Source of the DNA: an uncultured bacterium
GTDB taxonomy: Bacteria; Cyanobacteriota; Vampirovibrionia; Gastranaerophilales; Gastranaerophilaceae
Assembly (NCBI GenBank): GCA_949035555.1
Contig: CAROLD010000001.1
Coordinates: forward strand, 225,184 to 289,183
Reading direction: 5' to 3'
DNA length: 64,000 bases
The notes under the pieces were generated by a model. The model ran no database searches and was not told the DNA's origin. It was given only the letters and a program-made list of their open reading frames with translations. This document shows positions 16,330 to 25,308 of the stretch, in pieces. Every line of letters starts with the position of its first letter. Position 1 is the stretch's first letter. The position numbers were made by a program, and so were the translations under genes.

Positions 16330-17952
16330 CTATACATCCAAAGCTCTTCCGCCGCGTGAAGAATTAACATCATCTTCGCTATCTGATTTTGAAGAATATT
16401 CTGCCATATCATCTTTCTTAGTTGCGGCAACCGCTCTGATGTTTGCCCATTGACGAAGAGACAAAATCTGCTCTTTCTGAGTAACAGACAAAGGCACCAC
16501 ATTTTTAATTGTGTTAGTTAAGTCCGCGAATTCAAGCGGGCGATTATTGAAAAATGCTTCGTAAAGCGCAGTGATAACAACCTGCTCAATTTCAGCCCCG
16601 ACAAAACCTTCTGTCATCTGTGCAAGCTGTTTGTATAATTCGTCATTAATTTCTAACTTGCTAGCCACATCTTTATTTTTAAGTCTTTTTGCAAGGTGAA
16701 GCTTAAAGATTTCTTCTCTTTCACGCTGAGTCGGCAGGTCAACAAAAAAGATTTCGTCAAAACGACCTTTTCTTAAAAGTTCGGCAGGAAGAGAACTAAT
16801 ATTATTTGCTGTTGCAATTACAAATACAGGAGCTGTTTTTTCCTGCATCCAGGTTAAAAATGTACCAAAAATTCTGGAAGAAGTACCGCTGTCGCCGTTA
16901 GAATTTAACCCGCTCAAACTTTTTTCAATTTCGTCAACCCATAAAATAGAAGGGGCAACCGCTTCGGCAGTTTTAATAGCTTTTCTCATATTTTCTTCGG
17001 AACTTCCGACAATACCTGAGAAAATTTTACCGAAATCAAGTTTTAACAACGGCAATTGCCAAGCAGCACTCATTGCTTTTGCAGTTAAACTCTTACCGCA
17101 TCCGGGAACCCCTGTAATTAACACTCCTTTCGGAGCAGGAAGACAGTATTTTTTAGCGGACTCCGACCAAGAATTGTTTCTTTTTTTGAGCCAGTTTTTA
17201 AGATTTTCCAACCCGCCTATATCGGCAATTTTAATATCGGTATTGATAAATTCCAAGATCCCTGTTTTTTTGATAACCTGCATTTTTTCGCTCAAAATAA
17301 CTTCCAAATCCTGTCCGTCAATTCTTCCGTCATTAACCATTGCAAGCGCAAACGCATTTTCAGCTTCCTGCAAAGTTAACCCCATTGCGGCTTTACAAAG
17401 TTTTTCTTTGCCCTCTTCCGTTAAATTGGAAGTATCAATCTGTTTGTTTTGAGAAACCATTTTGTCTAATTTAGCCTTAATTTCATCTAAAGTCGGCAAT
17501 GGCATATCTACGATAGTAATTTCTTTCTGCATAGTTTCAGGAATTAGGAGTTCGGATGCAAGAAAAATCACGTTCTTTCTGAATTTGCTTGTCTTGAGGT
17601 CTGAAATATTGTCACGAAGACGTCTTACAACATTGTAATCAACCTGACGCCCCTTAACTCCAAAATAAACATGAAAATCACACATTACAAAAACAGCATT
17701 TTTGTTGCAGTCGCGGATAAAATCAATAGCTTTATCAGGACTGTTTGTACCGTCAATTTTCTGCCCGTTGAGAGTAAAACCGTTGGTTTGCGTCCAAACA
17801 TAGACATCACGGGTTATCCTGATAAGTTTTTCGGACTGTGCAATCCTGTTAATCAGAGATATAGCACGGTCTTCTTCCCACGTTGTTATATATATATACG
17901 GAAATCTTGCACGAAATAGTCTTGATAGTTGTGTAATAATTTTATTTTGCAT
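16330..17952 (-). CDS. Ycf46-like AAA+ ATPase
   Basis: A 540-residue AAA+ ATPase of the Ycf46 type, found across cyanobacteria and in plastid genomes. The N-terminal ~230 residues (RFPYIYITTWEEDRAI, then the AAA-like remnant VMCDFHVYFGVKGR) are a degenerate domain. The C-terminal AAA module has Walker A GVPGCGKS (281-288), Walker B ILWVDE (336-341), sensor ATAN and arginine finger region RKGRFDEIFFVDLP. The family is linked to growth under carbon limitation in cyanobacteria; here, without photosynthesis, the role is unknown. An AGAGGG site precedes the ATG. It is in one operon with a radical SAM protein upstream and the Ycf35-like gene downstream. Confidence 0.9.
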   Translation of the reverse strand: MQNKIITQLSRLFRARFPYIYITTWEEDRAISLINRIAQSEKLIRITRDVYVWTQTNGFTLNGQKIDGTNSPDKAIDFIRDCNKNAVFVMCDFHVYFGVKGRQVDYNVVRRLRDNISDLKTSKFRKNVIFLASELLIPETMQKEITIVDMPLPTLDEIKAKLDKMVSQNKQIDTSNLTEEGKEKLCKAAMGLTLQEAENAFALAMVNDGRIDGQDLEVILSEKMQVIKKTGILEFINTDIKIADIGGLENLKNWLKKRNNSWSESAKKYCLPAPKGVLITGVPGCGKSLTAKAMSAAWQLPLLKLDFGKIFSGIVGSSEENMRKAIKTAEAVAPSILWVDEIEKSLSGLNSNGDSGTSSRIFGTFLTWMQEKTAPVFVIATANNISSLPAELLRKGRFDEIFFVDLPTQREREEIFKLHLAKRLKNKDVASKLEINDELYKQLAQMTEGFVGAEIEQVVITALYEAFFNNRPLEFADLTNTIKNVVPLSVTQKEQILSLRQWANIRAVAATKKDDMAEYSSKSDSEDDVNSSRGGRALDV

Positions 17953-17973
17953 CTGAAAGCCCTCTTTTGACTA

Positions 17974-18579
17974 CTATTTTACATTATTCCTGCCAAGTTG
18001 TAAACAAAAATTTTTATTTATCTCCTCAAAATCACCCATACCGTTGATTTCAGTCTTACCGTCAGGTGAAATTCGCACTTCGATTTTGTTTTTGTATTTT
18101 TTAAGGATGTCAGCAGAGTAAAAATCTGTCAGAAAAATATATCGCTGATTGGACGAGCCGACCCACGGACGGGAAAGGTCATAATTTTTCTGCTCAAACC
18201 CTCCGTCTATCAGCAAATCAATATTATCCAAGAGTTTATTCACATGCCTGTCATTCTTTGCTCTAAGCTCTTCCAGTATATAACCTGTAAAACACAGAAC
18301 AGATAACCCTTCTTCCTTAATAAGACGTGCAAGTTCCGCAAGTTCTTTCGCCTGTTCAAAAGGTTCTCCGCCAAGAAAAGTTACCCCCTCTATTTGCGGC
18401 TGTGATTTTATTTGAGAAAATAGTTCTTCTACGCTGTATTTTGTTCCACATCCGAATTTCCATGTATCTTTTGCCCAGCAGCCTTCGCAATGCTTTTTAC
18501 AACCTTGAACCCATATGCAAAACCTCACTCCGGGACCTTCGACAGTTGTATTTTTCAGAATTTTATAAATATCTGCCAT
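17974..18579 (-). CDS. NrdG-like radical SAM protein
   Basis: A 201-residue protein with radical SAM features: CKKHCEGCWAKDTW gives the CxxxCxxC cluster motif, and VTFLGGEPFEQA the SAM motif. The start (NTTVEGPGVRFCIWVQGC) is typical of NrdG-type glycyl-radical activases. No glycyl-radical enzyme is adjacent, and its operon partners are the Ycf46 ATPase and a membrane HhH protein, so it probably serves a different target from NrdD. The start codon overlaps the upstream stop (TAATG). Confidence 0.85.
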   Translation of the reverse strand: MADIYKILKNTTVEGPGVRFCIWVQGCKKHCEGCWAKDTWKFGCGTKYSVEELFSQIKSQPQIEGVTFLGGEPFEQAKELAELARLIKEEGLSVLCFTGYILEELRAKNDRHVNKLLDNIDLLIDGGFEQKNYDLSRPWVGSSNQRYIFLTDFYSADILKKYKNKIEVRISPDGKTEINGMGDFEEINKNFCLQLGRNNVK

Positions 18580-19517
18580 TAGAAATCGATAATCCTGCCT
18601 TGATCTATTTCTTCTTCTTTTTTAGGCTGAGGTGCCAAACCTATAACAATCATTGATTTAATTTTTGGAATAAAATGTTCTTTAACATTTGCGGCATGAA
18701 TAAAATCTTCTTCGGATTTAAAAAGACCGTTAGTTTCGCGGTATTCGACAATTTTCTTTGCCATAACAATATTAATACCCGGAAGAATAGAAATTTCACT
18801 TGCACTTGAATTATTTACATCAATTTTCTTTGAACCCGATGTAAGAATCTGACCCATTTCCACAAATTCAGGAGCCTCAATTTCGCGTTCTACAACCTTT
18901 TTAGCTTCCTGAATATTATCCAAATTGATAAAATCACCGCTATCTTTGTTTGCAACATTTGTACCTGCCGCGTAGGTATCAGGTCTGATATTACCCATTT
19001 CAACAAACTTCGGACCGCTGTTGGTAGTATCAATTTTGATTTCTTCCTGAACTTTTGGTTCTTCTTTCAGTTTAATTGTTTTAACATCAACTGTTGTTTC
19101 ATAGCTAAAAAATGAAACCAGAGAATCAAGAGATACAAAGCTGTCAAAAATTTTGCAAACCTGATTCCAGCATTTGTTAATATTAACTTTATCGGTTTTT
19201 GAAAGCGTAAAAGTTCTTAAATCTCTGCGTTTATTGGTTGCAATATTATCAGTTACTATAATTTTTTCATCAGGTGTATATTTGACCGTGCAATGTTCGT
19301 TTGTTATTGTATATTGATTGAATACAAATCGTTTCGGGACATATTTAACACTACCTTTGTATAAAGCATCAATAAAAAAGTGACGTGCGATCAAGCCCGG
19401 AACAAACAACACACAAAACAACGCAAGTAAAAAATTAGCAGTCTGAGGTACAAGGTGCAATAAAGTAAAATAAATTCCGACAATTGCTATAAAAAATGTT
19501 TTTAAATTATTATTCAT
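18579..19517 (-). CDS. Membrane protein with C-terminal helix-hairpin-helix (ComEA-like)
   Basis: A 312-residue protein. Two hydrophobic helices near the N-terminus (FFIAIVGIYFTLLHLV and NFLLALFCVLFVPGLI) anchor a middle region with two near-copies of the motif FVEMG, and the C-terminus carries a ComEA-type HhH (DVNNSSASEISILPGINIVM, AKKIVEYRETNGLF). HhH domains bind DNA non-specifically; in ComEA they act in DNA uptake, but here the position as first gene of the Ycf46 operon gives no such hint. An ATG eight codons further upstream would fall across the -10 box. Confidence 0.8.
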   Translation of the reverse strand: MNNNLKTFFIAIVGIYFTLLHLVPQTANFLLALFCVLFVPGLIARHFFIDALYKGSVKYVPKRFVFNQYTITNEHCTVKYTPDEKIIVTDNIATNKRRDLRTFTLSKTDKVNINKCWNQVCKIFDSFVSLDSLVSFFSYETTVDVKTIKLKEEPKVQEEIKIDTTNSGPKFVEMGNIRPDTYAAGTNVANKDSGDFINLDNIQEAKKVVEREIEAPEFVEMGQILTSGSKKIDVNNSSASEISILPGINIVMAKKIVEYRETNGLFKSEEDFIHAANVKEHFIPKIKSMIVIGLAPQPKKEEEIDQGRIIDF

Positions 19518-19523
19518 AAAAAT

Positions 19524-19532
19524 ACAATAGCA
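19524..19532 (-). promoter_or_regulatory. Extended -10 promoter of the Ycf46 operon, predicted leaderless
   Basis: Minus strand TGC TATTGT, then six bases (ATTTTT) to the ATG at 19517. The -10 is weaker than the others in this class. Confidence 0.5.
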
Positions 19533-19571
19533 CAGATGCAAAAATTTTGATGATATAAACAGATGATTTTA

Positions 19572-19580
19572 TGCTAGAAT
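19572..19580 (+). promoter_or_regulatory. Extended -10 promoter of aroA, predicted leaderless
   Basis: TGC TAGAAT, then AAAACT, then the aroA ATG at 19587: again exactly six bases and no ribosome site. Confidence 0.6.
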
Positions 19581-19586
19581 AAAACT

Positions 19587-20858
19587 ATGAATAAGCTTGT
19601 AAAAAAAGACTTCTGCACCCTAAAAGGTGAAATAACAATTCCGTCGGATAAATCCATTTCGCACAGAGCAATAATTTTTTCATCACTTGCGAAAGGAAAA
19701 TCAATAATCCGTAATTTTTCAACAGGACAAGACCCGCACTCGACATTGAAAATTTTCAGACAGCTCGGTGTTGAAATTGAAGATAAGAACAATGGAATTA
19801 TAGTAAATTCAAGCGGCAGATTATGCGGCGGCAGAACTTATGACTGCGGAAATTCAGGAACAACAATGAGACTTCTTGCAGGAGCTCTTGCAGGTCAAAA
19901 CTTCAATTCTGAACTTGTGGGAGACGAAAGTCTTTCAAAACGCCCGATGAAAAGAATTATCGAACCGTTGTCGCTGATGGGGGCAAAAATCACATCAAAG
20001 GACGGTAAAGCCCCGTTAAGCATATACGGAACAGAATTACAACCTATAAATTATAACTCAAAAATCGCATCGGCACAGGTAAAATCCTGTATTCTTCTTG
20101 CTGGTCTTCAAACACAAGGTAAAACAACCGTTACAGAACCTTATGTATCAAGAAATCACACTGAAATTATGCTCCGCCATCAAGGGGCAGACATAGAAAT
20201 CAACGAAACAACAGTTTCAATAGAAAAATCCGAATTAGCACCGATTGAAATAGATATTTGCGGAGATATCTCTTCTGCAGCATACTTTATCGTGGCGGCA
20301 CTTATCGTTCCTAATTCCGAAATAATTCTGAAAAATGTCGGCTTAAATCCGACACGCGCAGGCATCATTGAAGTTGTTAAAAATATGGGCGGATATATTG
20401 AAATCCTTAACCAAAACGAAATTTGCGGAGAACTTGTCGGAGATTTGCGCATAAAATATTCACAGCTGCAAGGTACAACAACAGAAGGAGAAATTATCCC
20501 ACGGCTTATAGATGAAATCCCTATTATTGCAGTACTTGCGACACAAGCTGAAGGTGAAACAATTATCCGTGATGCACAGGATTTACGCAATAAAGAATCT
20601 GACAGAATTACAGCCGTTGTAACTGAACTCCAAAAACTCGGTGCAGATATAGAAGAAACTCCTGACGGAATGATAATCAGGGGTAAAAATAATTTAGTAG
20701 GAGATGTAAATCTTGAAACCTACCACGACCACAGACTTGCTATGAGTTTATATGTGGCAGGACTTGTATGCAAAAAAGAAATTACAATAAACGAATTTGA
20801 ATGGGTAAATATTTCGTTTCCTGAATTTGAAAAGCTTTTTGAAAATTTAAAAAAATAA
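19587..20858 (+). CDS. aroA: 3-phosphoshikimate 1-carboxyvinyltransferase (EPSP synthase)
   Basis: Joins shikimate-3-phosphate and PEP in the shikimate pathway, feeding tryptophan synthesis (see trpB). Signatures: PSDKSISHRAII near residue 20, DCGNSGTTMRLLAG (the PEP-binding region), LVGDESLSKRPM and RDAQDLRNKESDRI. At 423 residues it is full length. It is convergent with the gene ending at 20861, 2 bp away. The SGTTMR motif keeps the Gly of the PEP site. Confidence 0.96.
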   Translation: MNKLVKKDFCTLKGEITIPSDKSISHRAIIFSSLAKGKSIIRNFSTGQDPHSTLKIFRQLGVEIEDKNNGIIVNSSGRLCGGRTYDCGNSGTTMRLLAGALAGQNFNSELVGDESLSKRPMKRIIEPLSLMGAKITSKDGKAPLSIYGTELQPINYNSKIASAQVKSCILLAGLQTQGKTTVTEPYVSRNHTEIMLRHQGADIEINETTVSIEKSELAPIEIDICGDISSAAYFIVAALIVPNSEIILKNVGLNPTRAGIIEVVKNMGGYIEILNQNEICGELVGDLRIKYSQLQGTTTEGEIIPRLIDEIPIIAVLATQAEGETIIRDAQDLRNKESDRITAVVTELQKLGADIEETPDGMIIRGKNNLVGDVNLETYHDHRLAMSLYVAGLVCKKEITINEFEWVNISFPEFEKLFENLKK

Positions 20859-20860
20859 AT

Positions 20861-21310
20861 TTACAGTTTTTTTAAATCAATATTATTACGTATAATACCT
20901 CTTTGGTATCTGTTTACTGTTTCTATTTCCGGCGAAATCCAGCCGTTAAAGCTGTCTAAATAAACATCATCCGGTAAAACTTTACCCAGCACTGTAATAA
21001 ATTCACCTTCCAACTCTGGTAAATCTTCACAAGGCACATCGTTGTATAACCCGCCCATATAAAGCCTTGAATATCCATTGGATTTCATAACTTCTAATAA
21101 CAAATTTTCTCTAAGCTTTTGAATATCAATTACTCCGCTTTTTATCATTTCAATAAATTCACTTATACTTGCATGAGCGACTCTGTAAGCATCCAGTAAT
21201 TCAAGAATTTGGAGTTTTTCATTGAGTTTCAAAGATTTCCCATGTGGTAATTTACATTTCAAAGCATCTCTATATATATCCAATACATTTATATGAAGTT
21301 GTTCTAACAT
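20861..21310 (-). CDS. Unknown protein
   Basis: A 149-residue, mostly helical soluble protein, starting MLEQLHINVLDIYRDALKCK. I recognise no domain. It overlaps the 3' end of the broken reading frame upstream (21304-21599): the stop of that frame lies in its first codons, so the two were probably one translationally coupled unit. There is no clear ribosome site of its own, which supports coupling. Confidence 0.65.
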   Translation of the reverse strand: MLEQLHINVLDIYRDALKCKLPHGKSLKLNEKLQILELLDAYRVAHASISEFIEMIKSGVIDIQKLRENLLLEVMKSNGYSRLYMGGLYNDVPCEDLPELEGEFITVLGKVLPDDVYLDSFNGWISPEIETVNRYQRGIIRNNIDLKKL

Positions 21311-21599
21311 TTTAGTATAGTGCCTGAATTTGTCGGTTTTTTATCAATTAATATGCGGTTTAAATCCTTATCTTGAAGAGATGCTAAACGAACAATTCTG
21401 TCTGCATTAAACACACAATCAATTTCATTGCGGTGATTTGATGTATATAAACCAAGAAAATGTTCGTGATTTTTATGGAGCTGATGATAAATATCCGTAT
21501 AATAATGCGCTGTTTCAACAAATCTGTGTGGTAGTTTTCATTAGCTGAGGGGCGGTCTTTGAGCGGAATACGACAAATTTTGAGAAGACCGCTTTGCAT
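21304..21599 (-). pseudogene. Small gene interrupted by a -1 frameshift
   Basis: The first frame begins MQSGLLKICRIPLKDRPSAN at 21599. Near 21540, at the run GAAAAC, the convincing protein sequence moves to the -1 frame: LPHRFVETAHYYTDIYHQ, then GLYTSNHRNEIDCVFNADRI and LASLQDKDLNRILIDKK, ending at 21304. The second frame has stops just upstream and no good start. One lost A would restore a ~98-residue protein. It may be a pseudogene, a sequencing error or recoding; the family is unknown. Confidence 0.6.
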
Positions 21600-21686
21600 C
21601 TATATAATTATTAAAAACAGGAAAATGTATTTTCATATAAACTATAAAACTAGTAATATAAATTTTTGCTATAAATCTGCCTGCCG

Positions 21687-21695
21687 TGTTATAAT
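21687..21695 (+). promoter_or_regulatory. Extended -10 promoter, predicted leaderless
   Basis: TGT TATAAT, then TTCTTT, then the permease ATG at 21702. Perfect -10 with exact six-base spacing. Confidence 0.65.
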
Positions 21696-21701
21696 TTCTT
21701 T

Positions 21702-22526
21702 ATGAAAAACTGGAGAAAGATTTTAGGTTATTTTTGTTTAATTGCGATAGCTGTAAGTATGCTTTATCCGTTTTTTGCGATGATTAATCTTTCTTTTGTA
21801 CCAAACGGCGAAATATTTAATCAAGGCGGCAAATTATTTTATTCTCCGCTAACTCTGGAAAACTATTCCAATGTTTTTGAAAAAATTCCGTTGTGGAAAT
21901 ATTTTATAAACAGTCTTTTTGTAGCATTAGTTACAACAATCGGACAGGTAATAATTTCTGCACTTGCGGGATACGCTTTTGCTAGAATGAAATTCAAATT
22001 GCGTGATGTGCTTTTTCTTATAATACTTATCACAATGCTTGTACCGCCGCAGGTTAATATTATTCCACTATTCTTTTTAATGCGTCAATTCCACTGGATA
22101 AACACTTATCAGGCATTGATTTTACCGGGATTATTTGGCGGTTTTGGAATATTTATGATGCGGCAGTATTTTCTGGGATTACCAAAAGATTTGGATGAAG
22201 CCGCAAAAATTGACGGATGCAATATTTTTCAATCCTTTTTTAAAATCGCACTACCACTTGCAGCACCTGCAATTGCAACATTAACAATCTTCACTTTTGT
22301 TACAACATGGAACAGTTTTATGTGGCCACTAATTGTGACAAATACAGAATCAATGCGTACCCTTCCGGTAGGCTTGGCAATATTCAAAGGCAGTTTCAGA
22401 GAAATTACTCTCTGGGGAGATTTGCTTGCTTGCGCGGTAATCTGCACAATCCCTGTTGCAGCTGTATTTTTACTTGGTAAAAAATATTTTATCAATGACA
22501 TTTTACAAGGCGGCGTCAAAGAATAG
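21702..22526 (+). CDS. Carbohydrate ABC transporter permease (MalG/UgpE-like)
   Basis: A 274-residue inner-membrane permease with six predicted helices. The EAA loop is clear (DLDEAAKIDGCNIFQSFFKI, then ALPLAAPAIATL), as is the C-terminal FVTTWNSFMWPLIV typical of CUT1-family sugar permeases. CUT1 systems need a second permease, a binding protein and an ATPase; none is encoded next to it, so the partners are elsewhere. The gene has its own promoter. The substrate is unknown. Confidence 0.9.
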   Translation: MKNWRKILGYFCLIAIAVSMLYPFFAMINLSFVPNGEIFNQGGKLFYSPLTLENYSNVFEKIPLWKYFINSLFVALVTTIGQVIISALAGYAFARMKFKLRDVLFLIILITMLVPPQVNIIPLFFLMRQFHWINTYQALILPGLFGGFGIFMMRQYFLGLPKDLDEAAKIDGCNIFQSFFKIALPLAAPAIATLTIFTFVTTWNSFMWPLIVTNTESMRTLPVGLAIFKGSFREITLWGDLLACAVICTIPVAAVFLLGKKYFINDILQGGVKE

Positions 22527-22663
22527 GGCAAATATTCTCACAAATGATATCGTAACTTGAAAGAATTAAATAATTAATTAAAAGTTAAATTACAATGACT
22601 TTGTCAAAAATAACGTTAAAATAAAAATATAGAAAGTTATTTTGAAATGGAGTTGGTGTAATT

Positions 22664-25267
22664 ATGTTAGATTTTGACAAGTTTACAAATTATTCTCAAG
22701 AAATTCTATCCTCAGCAAGCGCTCTTATGAATTCCTACCAAAATTCACAAATGGAGCCTGAGCATATTATGCTTGCGATGATTAAAGATGATGGAATTAT
22801 TAAAGATTATCTGTCGGAACTAAAACTCCTTAATCAGAACTTTATTAACAAAATCGTATCCAAAATCGAAAGTTTTCCAAAAGTTTCAGGACCGATTAAT
22901 CCTCAAAGCCTTTATTTGTCAAATGATACAAGACGTCTATTGGAACTTGCAATTGAAGAAAGCCAAAAGTTAAAAGATGATTATGTCGGAATTGAAGCAA
23001 TACTTCTTGCGATGACAAAACTTGAAAATAGCAGTATCAAATCGATACTGGAAAATTTTAATGTAAATTCAGGTTCAATCCTAAGTGTAATGAAGAAAAT
23101 CAGAGGTAACAAAAAAGTGGACAATAAAAATGCAGAAGAAAACATGAAGGCGCTTGAAAAATATTCAACAGACCTTACCGACCTTGCCAGAAAAGGCAAA
23201 TTAGACCCCGTAATCGGCAGAGATGAAGAGGTTAGAAGGATAATTCAGGTTCTGAACAGGAGAACCAAAAATAATCCCGTCCTTATAGGTGAACCGGGGG
23301 TAGGTAAAACCGCAATAGTTGAAGGCCTTGCCCAAAGAATTGTCAGAGGCGATGTTCCTGAAAGTTTGAAAGATGTAAAACTGATTTCGCTTGACTTAGG
23401 CGCACTGGTTGCAGGAGCAAAATTCCGCGGAGAATTTGAAGAACGTCTGAAAGCCGTATTAAAAGAAGTTGAAGATTCAAACGGCGATATAGTAATGTTT
23501 ATTGACGAACTTCACACAGTAGTCGGCGCAGGTTCAACCGAAGGCTCTATGGACGCCGGTAACCTCTTAAAACCAATGCTTGCGCGCGGAGTTTTGCGTA
23601 CAATCGGTGCAACAACAATCAACGAATACAGAAAATATATTGAAAAAGACCCTGCATTGGAAAGACGTTTCCAACCTGTCCTTGTTGCAGAGCCTTCTGT
23701 TGAAGATACAATAAGCATCCTTAGAGGATTGAAAGAAAAATACGAAGTTCACCACGGTGTGAGAATTCTTGACAGCGCAATTATTGAAGCCGCAAAACTT
23801 TCAGACCGATACATTACAGACAGATTTTTGCCTGACAAAGCTATTGACCTGATTGATGAAGCCGCAAGTTCTCTGCGTATTGAAATTGATTCAATGCCAG
23901 AAGAAATTGATGCAATGACAAGACAAAAAATTCAGCTTGAAATTGAACGCGAAGCCCTGAAAAAAGAAGAAACAAACGAAGCCCGCGCAAAGGTTGAAGA
24001 CATAACAAAACAGGTAAATGAACTTGATGAAAAAATTAAAGTTATGAAATGCCAGTGGGAAGAAGAAAAAGCTTCCATAACATCAGAAGCTGATATAAAA
24101 GACGAAATCAACAATGTCAAAACTAAAATTGAAGAAGCTGAAAGAAATACAGACCTTCAAACCGCGGCAGAATTGAAATACGGTCGTCTTCTGGAACTGG
24201 AAAAACAATTAAAAGCCTGTCAAAACAAAGAACAAACCGATAATAAACTTTTAAAAGAAGAAATCGACGGTTCTGATATTGCAGAAGTTGTCTCAAAATG
24301 GACAGGAATTCCTGTAACAAAACTTGTAGAATCAGAAATGCAAAAACTTCTTACAATGGAAGATTTATTGCACAAACGTCTTGTCGGGCAGGATGAAGCG
24401 GTTGATACGGTATCAGACGCAATTCGCCGTGCTCGTTCCGGTCTAAAAGACCCGAAACGGCCTATAGGAACATTCCTTTTCTTAGGACCTACAGGGGTTG
24501 GTAAAACCGAACTTGCAAAAGCACTTGCAGAATTTATGTTCAATGACGAAGACGCACTTATACGTATTGATATGTCAGAATATATGGAAAAACACAATGT
24601 TGCGCGTCTTGTCGGAGCGCCTCCGGGATATGTCGGATACGAAGAAGGCGGTCAATTAACCGAAGCAGTCAGAAGAAAACCTTATTCTGTCGTACTTTTT
24701 GATGAAATCGAAAAAGCACACCCTGATGTGTTCAACATTATGCTTCAAATCTTTGATGATGGCAGATTGACAGACTCAAAAGGCAGAACAATCGATTTTA
24801 AAAACACTCTGATTATTATGACCAGCAACATCGGCTCAGAAATAATCCTCGAAAACACTCTCAATTCAATGGTTTCACCTGAACAGTTTAACGACACAAA
24901 AGAACAGGTAATGGCTGTGTTGCGCCAGAGATTTAAACCCGAATTTCTGAACAGAATTGACGAAACAATTTTCTTCAAAGCTCTTAATTTACAGCAGTTG
25001 AGCAAAATTGTTGATATCCAGATGGATTATCTGCGCAGACTGCTGAAAGATCAGGAATTGGAATTCGAAATTACGGAAGAAGCAAAAGAATTCCTTGCAA
25101 CTCAAGGTTTCAACCCTGTTTACGGCGCCCGTCCACTTAAACGCGTAATCCGTCAGATGGTCGAAAATCCTCTGTCAAAAATGATTCTTGCTCAAAACTT
25201 TAGAAAAGGCGACAAGATTAAAATAGACCTGGATGATGACAAATTGAAATTTGAAAAAATTGACTAA
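22664..25267 (+). CDS. clpB: ATP-dependent chaperone ClpB
   Basis: A disaggregase working with DnaK. Order: Clp N-domain (1-145), AAA1 with GEPGVGKT and MFIDELHTVVGAG, a coiled-coil M-domain (~400-520), AAA2 with GPTGVGKTELAKAL and LFDEIEKAHPDVFN, and a C-terminal domain with ARPLKRVIRQ. At 867 residues it is full length, and the M-domain separates it from ClpA/ClpC. A GGAG site precedes the ATG. No CIRCE element is visible upstream. Confidence 0.96.
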   Translation: MLDFDKFTNYSQEILSSASALMNSYQNSQMEPEHIMLAMIKDDGIIKDYLSELKLLNQNFINKIVSKIESFPKVSGPINPQSLYLSNDTRRLLELAIEESQKLKDDYVGIEAILLAMTKLENSSIKSILENFNVNSGSILSVMKKIRGNKKVDNKNAEENMKALEKYSTDLTDLARKGKLDPVIGRDEEVRRIIQVLNRRTKNNPVLIGEPGVGKTAIVEGLAQRIVRGDVPESLKDVKLISLDLGALVAGAKFRGEFEERLKAVLKEVEDSNGDIVMFIDELHTVVGAGSTEGSMDAGNLLKPMLARGVLRTIGATTINEYRKYIEKDPALERRFQPVLVAEPSVEDTISILRGLKEKYEVHHGVRILDSAIIEAAKLSDRYITDRFLPDKAIDLIDEAASSLRIEIDSMPEEIDAMTRQKIQLEIEREALKKEETNEARAKVEDITKQVNELDEKIKVMKCQWEEEKASITSEADIKDEINNVKTKIEEAERNTDLQTAAELKYGRLLELEKQLKACQNKEQTDNKLLKEEIDGSDIAEVVSKWTGIPVTKLVESEMQKLLTMEDLLHKRLVGQDEAVDTVSDAIRRARSGLKDPKRPIGTFLFLGPTGVGKTELAKALAEFMFNDEDALIRIDMSEYMEKHNVARLVGAPPGYVGYEEGGQLTEAVRRKPYSVVLFDEIEKAHPDVFNIMLQIFDDGRLTDSKGRTIDFKNTLIIMTSNIGSEIILENTLNSMVSPEQFNDTKEQVMAVLRQRFKPEFLNRIDETIFFKALNLQQLSKIVDIQMDYLRRLLKDQELEFEITEEAKEFLATQGFNPVYGARPLKRVIRQMVENPLSKMILAQNFRKGDKIKIDLDDDKLKFEKID

Positions 25268-25272
25268 AGATT

Positions 25273-25308
25273 AAGTGGGCGGAAATCTTCGATTTCCGCC
25301 CACTTTTA
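25273..25308. terminator. Strong bidirectional terminator after clpB
   Basis: AAGTGGGCGGAAATC / GATTTCCGCCCACTT with loop TTC, followed by TTTATT; on the minus strand it starts a few bases after the flavoprotein stop region. It ends clpB and the convergent flavoprotein gene. Confidence 0.92.

Noticed and set aside
22527..22663. CIRCE or other heat-shock operator before clpB
   Set aside because: No TTAGCACTC-N9-GAGTGCTAA pattern; only A/T-rich sequence.
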